Of a DNA stretch of 30,409 bases, positions 22,105 through 27,302 are shown in pieces. Position 1 is the first letter of the stretch. The number at the start of each line of letters is the position of its first letter. The translations under genes were made by a program, and so were the position numbers. The notes beneath the pieces are model-generated. The model was given only the letters and a program-made list of their open reading frames with translations. It searched no databases and was not told the origin of the DNA. Source of the DNA: a virus. The DNA is taken from positions 1-30,409 of IMG/VR virus record IMGVR_UViG_3300031746_000114; one strand, 5' to 3'.

Positions 22105-22378
22105 GATGAATTGTGTAACTATGAGTCCGGCATCTTTTGTAGTAATTCATAAAATACAGTCCCAAATCCAAAAAACTGCCGCACCCGCATTTCGGACAGA
22201 CTTGTTCGCCGTTATTGCCTCCGCCAACAGGTCGCCTGTTGGCGAGATCTCGCCCGTCCATAAAGGACGAGGCGGACCACGAGCATCTTGCGCAGACAAA
22301 TCTCCCGACCGAGTCGGGGAATCTAACTGGGTCCGGAGGATGGGCGAGATAAAATTCGTAATCATTGTGCAGGCCCAT
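22067..22378 (-). CDS. zinc-ribbon protein with in-frame palindromic insert
   Basis: The 103-residue protein has two metal-ligand pairs: CARCSW near residue 29 and CPKCGCG near 61, a typical zinc ribbon, then a basic tail (RGKRKVKHSKHS). Between the pairs lie about 20 residues (SASSFMDGRDLANRRPVGG) encoded by a two-armed palindromic element (22219-22278), so the ribbon is split by a repeat. The same peptide signature appears in the gene at 2085. No good ribosome binding site is seen; the 5' side has TTAGTCG word repeats. A competing frame (22147-22365) exists but lacks the ligands. Confidence 0.5.
   Translation of the reverse strand: MGLHNDYEFYLAHPPDPVRFPDSVGRFVCARCSWSASSFMDGRDLANRRPVGGGNNGEQVCPKCGCGSFLDLGLYFMNYYKRCRTHSYTIHRGKRKVKHSKHS
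22219..22278. repeat. two-armed palindromic element, AGATCT family, copy 3 (in coding sequence)
   Basis: Arm 1 is CGCCAACAGG-TCG-CCTGTTGGCG (22222-22244). The core is the 14-base perfect palindrome GGCGAGATCTCGCC. Arm 2 is GTCC-ATAAA-GGAC (22256-22268), closing with GAGGCGGACC. It is the most complete example of the family. Confidence 0.8.
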
Positions 22379-22411
22379 GTTTAGTCGTTAGTCGTTAGCG
22401 GGCGAGCTCCT

Positions 22412-22477
22412 TCAGTCTTTCAAGCTGGCTTTCGCTGTCTTGATTCTGGTTTTAATCGCTATTTCCGTCTTTGCCAT
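22412..22477 (-). CDS. possible 21-residue microprotein (or frameshifted remnant)
   Basis: An ATG at 22477 has an excellent AAGGAAGGAC leader and encodes MAKTEIAIKTRIKTAKASLK plus D. The -1 frame over its second half encodes a more protein-like ending (SESQLERLKELAR, stop at about 22398), so either a frameshift occurs or the gene is a remnant. It lies between the Gp37/Gp68 gene and the zinc-ribbon gene. Confidence 0.35.
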   Translation of the reverse strand: MAKTEIAIKTRIKTAKASLKD

Positions 22478-22495
22478 TTTGTCCTTCCTTTCTTA

Positions 22496-23404
22496 TTATT
22501 GATGACTATTGACTAACGACACGGGCCATTCACGCCTTCTCGCCCATTCCGGCCAAAGATTCATATCTCCCGTCACTTTGCCGTCGATTTTGAGTTTCTT
22601 GACAAAGACCGGGACTTTCGCCGTATCACATTGTTCTATAAGAGATTTGACCCATTCGATTTTACACGGCCTTCTCTTTGGTCCCGTCTCACATCCGATG
22701 ATTAACCATTCTATTTGTCGTTTGTCGTTTATGGTTCGCAGTTCGTTGAGTTTCAAATCTATCGGCCCCAGAAGCGGCTCGCAGGAAATAAACCGGACCG
22801 CGGCGGGGATTTGACAAAGCATCTTAGCCCGGTCAAGATGCTTATCATTTTCAATCGTCACGCCGAGCCATATATTTTCGGGAAATTTCCCGCTTTCCAT
22901 AGATGCATTAAAGGGTGAATCGCCCCGCCAATGTTCGCCAACCCAGTCAAGCCAGAGTGGTATTCTTTCCGGCCTTTTTGTCAGGACCTGATAAGTATGG
23001 CCGGGGTCAACAAGCAATGTATCATCCCCTTCCCTTTCCGCCTTTTTGTTCGGCCATCGCCAGCTGCACATCACATCAAAAACACGGGTTATAAACTCAA
23101 ACGGCACCTTCTCATAAAACAAGTCCCCCATCGAGCAGACGAAGATATGCCTCGGCTTTCGCCAGTGAAGCGGCTGCTCCAGTGCTTTTTCATCATAGAA
23201 AACTCTGCCCGTCCAGGTCTGTCTGCCGCCAAGAGAGTGACCTTTGGTCGTTATGACCCTGCCATATTTTTCCAGACCCATCGCTGCTAATCGAATCGCC
23301 ATTTTTTCGGCATAGCATTTTGCGCATCCCTCGGAAACTTTAGAGCAGCCGACGACCGGGTTCCACGTCGATTCAGTCCATTCAATCCTTGTCTTATCGC
23401 TCAT
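22496..23404 (-). CDS. phage Gp37/Gp68 family protein (DUF5131)
   Basis: The 302-residue protein is a clear Gp37/Gp68 family member. It opens MSDKTRIEWTESTWNPVVGC, followed by CSKVSEGCAKCYAE (Cys-x6-Cys-x2-Cys, radical-SAM-like spacing). Then come HIFVCSMGDLFYEKVPFEFI near residue 90, YQVLTKRPERI near 140, NIWLGVTIEN near 175 and FISCEPLLGPI near 205. The Cys cluster suggests an iron-sulphur or zinc site; the biochemical role of the family is not established to my knowledge. In other phages a three-Cys-motif partner gene is often adjacent; none is seen here. It overlaps the DUF1353 gene by 11 nt. Confidence 0.9.
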   Translation of the reverse strand: MSDKTRIEWTESTWNPVVGCSKVSEGCAKCYAEKMAIRLAAMGLEKYGRVITTKGHSLGGRQTWTGRVFYDEKALEQPLHWRKPRHIFVCSMGDLFYEKVPFEFITRVFDVMCSWRWPNKKAEREGDDTLLVDPGHTYQVLTKRPERIPLWLDWVGEHWRGDSPFNASMESGKFPENIWLGVTIENDKHLDRAKMLCQIPAAVRFISCEPLLGPIDLKLNELRTINDKRQIEWLIIGCETGPKRRPCKIEWVKSLIEQCDTAKVPVFVKKLKIDGKVTGDMNLWPEWARRREWPVSLVNSHQ

Positions 23405-23903
23405 ATCGCAATCCTCGGCCCTGAGAAATCTCCTTGAGATTTCCAGGACAAAAGTCTCGGGAAATCCGAGGCACTATTATTGCCCCCGGCGCCTCACGGA
23501 CGAATCCTGTGGCCTTATCCTGCTTTGAATTATTCGCCCACGCCTTCCACCCGCCGATTCTAACGGCGGAATAAAAAACATTCGCCGTGAATTGAGTATC
23601 TTTGCAAACCACTATCGCCTCCCGCAAAACCGCATCCACAATTTCTCTCGGACAGAATTGCAGCCAGTACCCGATATCGTGAAGTATCACAGCAAGGGTA
23701 TATTTGCCATAAGGCGGGTACAGCCACCACAAGGATCGCGGAATAGAGCCGAGGTCTGTAATGAAGTTTTTGGGGACGTGGATTGTCCTTTTCGCAACTT
23801 CGGACCAGTAGTAAATATCCGTCCTGACTACCCATTCACGAGGACTGCCCGGAAATGGCGTAATTAAAATATCCTCTACCGGTGTTAGGAATCGCGCTTT
23901 CAT
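23394..23903 (-). CDS. DUF1353 family protein
   Basis: The 169-residue protein carries the DUF1353 signature VPKNFITDLGSIPRSLWWLYPPYG (residues about 43-66, quoted as two blocks: FITDLGSIPRSLWWL and YPPYG). This is followed by YTLAVILHDIGYWLQ, with conserved His and Asp that could form a catalytic or metal site. The family is common in phages, often near lysis or tail genes, and its function is unknown. The last 25 residues or so (RISRDFCPGNLKEISQGRG) are read from a palindromic repeat (23411-23473), so the ancestral protein probably ended earlier. The next gene starts within this repeat-derived tail. Confidence 0.85.
   Translation of the reverse strand: MKARFLTPVEDILITPFPGSPREWVVRTDIYYWSEVAKRTIHVPKNFITDLGSIPRSLWWLYPPYGKYTLAVILHDIGYWLQFCPREIVDAVLREAIVVCKDTQFTANVFYSAVRIGGWKAWANNSKQDKATGFVREAPGAIIVPRISRDFCPGNLKEISQGRGLRYER
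23411..23473. repeat. AAAT-arm palindromic element, copy in DUF1353 3' end
   Basis: The hairpin GAAATCTC-CTT-GAGATTTC (23425-23443) is followed by the linker CAGGACAAAAGTCTCGGG and a truncated second arm GAAATCCGAGG. Linker and arm match the third hairpin of the cluster at 3331-3460 in reverse orientation. Confidence 0.75.
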
Positions 23904-23915
23904 ATTTTATAATTA

Positions 23916-23975
23916 TCCGCCAGGCAGAAAATGAAAACTTCTGCCTGGCGAGATCTCGACACTTTGTGGCGGACC
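23916..23975. repeat. two-armed palindromic element, AGATCT family, copy 4 (intergenic)
   Basis: The layout is TCCGCC, arm 1 AGGCAGAA / TTCTGCCT with a 9-nt loop, core GGCGAGATCTCGA, arm 2 CAC-TTT-GTG, closing GGCGGACC. It occupies the gap between the lipoprotein and DUF1353 genes. Confidence 0.75.
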
Positions 23976-23981
23976 CCCGGT

Positions 23982-24392
23982 TTATCCGGGGTTTATTCCT
24001 CTTGTTTTCTTCCCGCGAATAGCGACGTAACCAAGAATTACCAGTGTCAACCAATTCGCTTTCGGAATCCCCAAAGGTGTCCAGGCCATATAAGTTCCGG
24101 CTATTGTATCAATGGCGGCAAGGAAACCTTCGGCCTGATCCGGTTGTATCAATTCGGTATCAATCGCCGCCTGCGTGTAAATATTGGCCTGCTTACTAAC
24201 CTTCTCCACTTCTGATAGAGTAACATCTGCTCGCACCTTGTTGGCCTCGACCGTTGCCTTATCCACCGTCGCTTTTATCTTCAAAGATTCAGCCAGATTG
24301 GTCTGTAAATCCTGCGACTGTTGAGATGTACATCCGCCGACCGAAAACAATCCGGCCAGCATCAGCGTAATTGTCATAATTCGCATCTTCAT
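23982..24392 (-). CDS. lipoprotein with C-terminal hydrophobic segment, candidate unimolecular spanin
   Basis: The 136-residue protein starts at an ATG with a perfect AAGGAG leader. It has a lipoprotein signal (MKMRIMTITLMLAGLFSVGGC) with the lipobox Cys at residue 21. A helical, charged middle follows (LAESLKIKATVDKATVEANK, ADVTLSEVEKVSKQANIY). A hydrophobic C-terminal segment (ANWLTLVILGYVAI) is followed by basic residues (RGKKTRG). Lipid anchor at one end and membrane helix at the other is the layout of one-protein spanins such as T1 gp11, which fuse inner and outer membranes at lysis. No endolysin is nearby. The hydrophobic C-terminal segment is short, so an ordinary lipoprotein remains possible. 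Confidence 0.6.
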   Translation of the reverse strand: MKMRIMTITLMLAGLFSVGGCTSQQSQDLQTNLAESLKIKATVDKATVEANKVRADVTLSEVEKVSKQANIYTQAAIDTELIQPDQAEGFLAAIDTIAGTYMAWTPLGIPKANWLTLVILGYVAIRGKKTRGINPG

Positions 24393-24442
24393 TTTTGTTC
24401 TCCTTTTTTTGCCATTGAATGATTAAATCACTAATCGAAAAT

Positions 24443-24511
24443 TCGTATATCGATGTATCGAAGTGAATCCCCGTCCTGTTTCACCGCCTTTAATGCTTTA
24501 TTGGGCATTGA
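24443..24511 (-). CDS. possible microprotein with DUF4116-like motif
   Basis: A short frame starts at an ATG about 10 nt after the Dam-type gene's stop and encodes MPNKALKAVKQDGDSLRYID, ending near 24443. The AVKQDGDSLRY part resembles one repeat of DUF4116. The ATG lies in a 27-bp direct repeat (24501-24527) that also follows the gene at 25652. Independent translation is unproven and end coordinates may be off by a codon. Confidence 0.3.
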
Positions 24512-24527
24512 ATCACTTCACTCACCA
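24501..24527. repeat. 27-bp direct repeat at gene end, copy 1
   Basis: These 27 bases are identical to 25635-25661. In both places the repeat contains the stop codon of the upstream minus-strand gene (ending Gly-Glu-stop) and a following ATG CCC start. A shorter inverted relative lies near 25532-25548. Confidence 0.85.
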
Positions 24528-25510
24528 ACATCGAATAATCCTTTTTTCTCTTTTAGACAATGCGGGCTAATAAACAGCTGCTCCCTGTGTCGGTTTATAC
24601 TGCCTCTCGATTTTGCGTTGGAGTAGCCGCCCCCCGCCGACCACGCTTCAAATATCCAGCCATTATCCAGTAGCGTCTTGTATTCATCATCGTAACCAGC
24701 GGCAACAATGCGATAGTTAGGATTCCTGCCGCGTTCCAAACACCACACCTCAACATCCTTTGCTATGGTCATAGAATCTTGCTGGTAAATCGCCTCATCT
24801 CTCCCGCTCGTCGCGTATGGTGGGTCAAGGAATATGCCGACTGGTTTGTTTCCGTCCTGCCAGTTACCACCGCAAACCCGCGACCAATCGCCGCAGACAA
24901 CTTTGATATTTCGCAAACGCCTCGATAGTGCGTTAATCCACTCGTAAACGCCCGCATCGCGGGGAAGGTGCGATATCTTGCTTGTGATGCCCTTATTTTC
25001 GATAAGGTGCGGTATCTTGCTTGTTATGCCCTTATCGCCGGCAAGGTGCGGTCTCGCATTTGGGCGGGTAAGGCCCGAACCAATCCAGCAACTTGCCGCC
25101 CAAACCCAATATCCCGCAAGTTTGGCGTCGTGCCATTCGGGGTCATTTTGCAGATTGTTTATTAAATATCCCTCGTTTTCTGTAAGGATTTTGCGGCGGG
25201 CGTTCAAATCAGCGTGATTAACCGGCCAATCACACCACCGAGCGACCTCGTCGGGCGAAAACGCTATCGACCTCCAAACATTCGCGACAAAACCATCCTT
25301 GTCATTTACAATTTCGTAAATCTTGTTGAGTTTTGTCGGTGGACGTTTTAGCAAAACCGCACCACTGCCAAAAAATGGCTCAATGTATTGTTTAACGTCC
25401 CCAAGATACGCCCAAACCCTGTCAGCTACCTTACCCTTGCCGCCGAAATACGGAAATGGGGCTTTAAGGGCTTTGTCCATCACAACATCTTTCGTTGGTT
25501 TATCTGTCAT
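24518..25510 (-). CDS. DNA adenine methylase, Dam (D12 class) family
   Basis: The 330-residue protein has the Dam-type order: PFPYFGGKGKVADRVW near residue 20 (motif X/FxGxK), IEPFFGSGAVLL near 45 (motif I), and IFLDPPYATSGRD near 230 (motif IV). Dam-type enzymes methylate adenine N6 using S-adenosylmethionine. Between motifs I and IV a 13-residue tandem repeat (LAGDKGITSKIPH then LIENKGITSKISH) is encoded by a 39-nt minisatellite, in the region expected to recognise DNA. The start has AAAGGT upstream. No restriction partner is seen, so it is probably a solitary phage methylase. Confidence 0.9.
   Translation of the reverse strand: MTDKPTKDVVMDKALKAPFPYFGGKGKVADRVWAYLGDVKQYIEPFFGSGAVLLKRPPTKLNKIYEIVNDKDGFVANVWRSIAFSPDEVARWCDWPVNHADLNARRKILTENEGYLINNLQNDPEWHDAKLAGYWVWAASCWIGSGLTRPNARPHLAGDKGITSKIPHLIENKGITSKISHLPRDAGVYEWINALSRRLRNIKVVCGDWSRVCGGNWQDGNKPVGIFLDPPYATSGRDEAIYQQDSMTIAKDVEVWCLERGRNPNYRIVAAGYDDEYKTLLDNGWIFEAWSAGGGYSNAKSRGSINRHREQLFISPHCLKEKKGLFDVGE
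24965..25052. repeat. 39-bp minisatellite inside the Dam-type gene
   Basis: Units begin at 24965, 25004 and 25043, each opening AAGGTGCG. The first two are full 39-base copies with a few changes and the third is partial. Because 39 is a multiple of three, copy changes keep the frame. Confidence 0.8.
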
Positions 25511-25537
25511 ATTTTTACCTTTGGTGCGTCAGGTGAT

Positions 25538-25618
25538 TCATTGCCCTTTATTGCCCGCCAAGATATTGATATCCTTTTTTCCCCCGCCAACAATTTCCAA
25601 AAAATCATCCAATTTCAT
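25538..25618 (-). CDS. possible 26-residue microprotein
   Basis: An ATG at 25618 follows GGAGAGGAAAA, a strong leader, and encodes MKLDDFLEIVGGGKKDINIL plus six more residues (AGNKGQ), ending at 25538. An in-frame ATG further upstream (in the 27-bp repeat) would add MPKKRRGK. It lies between the HTH protein and the Dam-type methylase and could be a translated leader. Confidence 0.45.
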   Translation of the reverse strand: MKLDDFLEIVGGGKKDINILAGNKGQ

Positions 25619-25634
25619 TTTTCCTCTCCTTTTT

Positions 25635-25661
25635 TTGGGCATTGAATCACTTCACTCACCA
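25635..25661. repeat. 27-bp direct repeat at gene end, copy 2
   Basis: Identical to 24501-24527. It carries the stop of the gene at 25652-25879 and a downstream ATG. With the inverted relative at 25532-25548 it could pair around the 26-residue frame. Confidence 0.85.
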
Positions 25662-25879
25662 GCACGACGAGTGCGTTGCCATTCTGATATTTTGTTCAAA
25701 GCAATTCTAACTTGTTCAGCATCAAAGTATCGTCTTCCGCCTTTTTGTTTATTTGGATTTACACTGTATTTTCCAGTCCCCACAAACGGGATTCGTCCTG
25801 ATTTTGCCAGTTCATCGAGAAATTTTTGGGGCAGTCCCAAAAAAGCAGACAACGATTCTAATGAATCATATCCTCTCAC
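25652..25879 (-). CDS. small helix-turn-helix (MerR/excisionase-like) protein
   Basis: The 75-residue protein starts at a GTG with GGGAGG upstream and overlaps the preceding 55-residue frame by 14 nt. SLESLSAFLGLPQKFLDELAKSGRIPFVGTG is the two-helix DNA-binding pattern of excisionase-type domains (quoted in part: LSAFLGLPQKFLDEL, then GRIPFVGTG). It is followed by GGRRYFDAEQVRIAL, the usual wing and second helix. It may bind DNA as a regulator. The ending GE-stop is supplied by the 27-bp repeat. Confidence 0.65.
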   Translation of the reverse strand: MRGYDSLESLSAFLGLPQKFLDELAKSGRIPFVGTGKYSVNPNKQKGGRRYFDAEQVRIALNKISEWQRTRRAGE

Positions 25880-26033
25880 AAATAACCTCCCTTTCTTTGA
25901 GTATCTTTACCACTTTTTGATAATCTTCTGGGGGTAATTCTGGAGGTTGTCTAAACCACAATTCCAAAAGCATATCATTGGATAATTTGCTAAAATTTAT
26001 TGACCACAATTTTTCTTCGCTTTTTTTATTCAT
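25866..26033 (-). CDS. 55-residue hypothetical protein
   Basis: An ATG at 26033 opens a 55-codon frame (MNKKSEEKLWSINFSKLSND, then MLLELWFRQPPELPPEDYQK, ending KERE VICERI). It fills the space between the zinc-ribbon gene (whose stop it overlaps) and the HTH gene (which starts inside its end), so translational coupling is likely. The composition is AT-rich like its neighbours. No family is recognised. Confidence 0.55.
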   Translation of the reverse strand: MNKKSEEKLWSINFSKLSNDMLLELWFRQPPELPPEDYQKVVKILKEREVICERI

Positions 26034-26299
26034 ATTTTTCTTTCTGGTGTGTCAGCTATATCATTGCCTTTTTTTGCCGCTAAGGCACTAAGACATAAAT
26101 CACACCACAAAGACGTAAATTTCTTTTGTGATTCGGGGTCTTCCTGATAAAAGGTTTGGCCACAATGTCCAAGACATTTGCGTTGAATTTGTCCTGTTGT
26201 AAGCCGTAAATCACTCAAATCTCCGTTGCAAATTGGACATTGAGCATTTGGTTCATAATGAATTTTTTCAAATACGATAATTTTTTGACTATTGAACAT
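26030..26299 (-). CDS. zinc-ribbon protein
   Basis: The 89-residue protein starts at an ATG with GAGG 8 nt upstream. It has ligands CPICNGDLSDLR near residue 21, then KCLGHCGQTFY near 41, and a further pair CDLCLS near 66. The layout is a zinc ribbon with a possible second half. The end overlaps the next frame by 4 nt. Part of the end (ALAAKKGNDIADTPERKI) is read through CCGCTAAGGCACTAAG-type repeat words. Nucleic-acid binding is likely but unproven. Confidence 0.6.
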   Translation of the reverse strand: MFNSQKIIVFEKIHYEPNAQCPICNGDLSDLRLTTGQIQRKCLGHCGQTFYQEDPESQKKFTSLWCDLCLSALAAKKGNDIADTPERKI

Positions 26300-26362
26300 T
26301 TTCCAAACCTCAAATCTAAAATCATTTTGCCTTTGTGTTCTTTATGTTTTTGGACCTTTGAA

Positions 26363-26566
26363 CTATTCGTCAGGATTTCCGTCAGGTTCGAGAAATCCAT
26401 CACTCAAATCAGGCCCCGCGTCACGTCTGGTTCGGGACTTTATGCAATCGTGTTTTACCAGACATTTTTTGTTCATCGGGTCCCACAGCCGGCACTCGCT
26501 ATTTCGGTGTTCGCAGATATGCGGCACGCCCCACATTTGCTCCGTTGTCAATGGTTTACACAGCAT
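26363..26566 (-). CDS. small cysteine-rich protein
   Basis: I chose the ATG at 26566 (67 residues, MLCKPLTTEQMWGVPHICEH) because GGAGG lies 6 nt upstream; it overlaps the upstream gene by 11 nt. The Cys spacing C-x7-C-x9-C-x5-C (ICEHRNSECRLWDPMNKKC then LVKHDC) suggests a metal site. The acidic, Pro-rich tail is probably disordered. No family is recognised. Confidence 0.55.
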   Translation of the reverse strand: MLCKPLTTEQMWGVPHICEHRNSECRLWDPMNKKCLVKHDCIKSRTRRDAGPDLSDGFLEPDGNPDE

Positions 26567-27302
26567 TTTTCGCCTCCATTTTGTTCTCAATATCTTTGAG
26601 TGTTTGTGTAATTCCTTCACTTAGGGTCCCCATGCCTCCCCTGCTTGGCCTGATGTAATTGCATTCCCTCTTCAATAGAGCATAAAATAATCCTATCGGT
26701 TTTTTGCCAGCTCTTGCCCTTAATGCAATTTCTCTGACCGTTTGATATGCTTTTTCATCTGTTTTGCCAGCCGTTATTCGCTGAGCGATTATATTGCCTA
26801 TGTTCTCATATGACTTCCAGTCGCTGCTCGATTTGGCGGGGATTATCTCATTGAGTTCCCGCGCAAACGAAAGCGAGGGCATGGCATTTACTCTCGAGCT
26901 CGAAAACGAAGATTTTCCCTTTCGTATTTCGTTTTCGTTTACGGAAAGCACTGCTGAAGCAGTGCTTAAGCAGTGCTTCTTTACGTCGCTTCCTATAAGC
27001 CCAGCCCTACGCTTGTCTTGCAATCTTTTCTTTGCGACCCCGATATCGCTTCTTATTGTTTTATGGAAGTATTTGCCTCCGATTTTGTTCAAAAACGCGC
27101 CGACGTGTCTCCACTTCGAGGCCAGTTCGAGTTCGCCCGTCCCGCATATCTGGGCGATATAGGCCATATCATCTTTTATCCAGCCATCATGTGTCAGCAG
27201 GTGGAACAGCAGCGCCGCGTACGGTCCTTTGACATCCGCCGGCAATGACTTGATCTCGCCATCGTATTTCCCAACCTCAATCTGGACGTATCGTATATTC
27301 AT
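26556..27302 (-). CDS. DUF1376-like phage protein, possibly replication-related
   Basis: The 248-residue protein starts with an ATGA overlap with the methyltransferase stop. The N-terminal 100 residues resemble DUF1376 or other phage replication-initiation winged-helix domains: YVQIEVGKYDGEIKSLPADV, KGPYAALLFHLLTHDGWI, DDMAYIAQICG, then LNKIGGKYFHKTI and VAKKRLQDKRRAG. Residues about 108-140 (KHCLSTASAVLSVNENEI, KGKSSFSSSR) are encoded by two adjacent hairpins (26901-26978) that look inserted in frame. The C-terminal region (residues 155-215) is helical. A role in phage replication is family-based inference. Confidence 0.65.
   Translation of the reverse strand: MNIRYVQIEVGKYDGEIKSLPADVKGPYAALLFHLLTHDGWIKDDMAYIAQICGTGELELASKWRHVGAFLNKIGGKYFHKTIRSDIGVAKKRLQDKRRAGLIGSDVKKHCLSTASAVLSVNENEIRKGKSSFSSSRVNAMPSLSFARELNEIIPAKSSSDWKSYENIGNIIAQRITAGKTDEKAYQTVREIALRARAGKKPIGLFYALLKRECNYIRPSRGGMGTLSEGITQTLKDIENKMEAKNAV
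26901..26978. repeat. pair of hairpins inserted in the DUF1376-like gene
   Basis: CGAAAACGAA (26901-26910) pairs with TTCGTTTTCG (26928-26937). AAGCACTGCT (26946-26955) pairs with AGCAGTGCTT (26958-26967), followed by a direct copy AAGCAGTGCTT (26968-26978). They encode the linker between the two domains and keep the frame open. Confidence 0.75.

Noticed and set aside
22147-22365. Alternative 72-residue frame over the zinc-ribbon gene
   Set aside because: It lacks motifs, and the overlapping 103-residue frame carries two CxxC pairs; the palindromic insert keeps more than one frame open.
23836-24054. 72-residue frame between the lipoprotein and DUF1353 genes
   Set aside because: It overlaps both genes and the two-armed repeat, is Arg-rich without motifs and lacks a leader.
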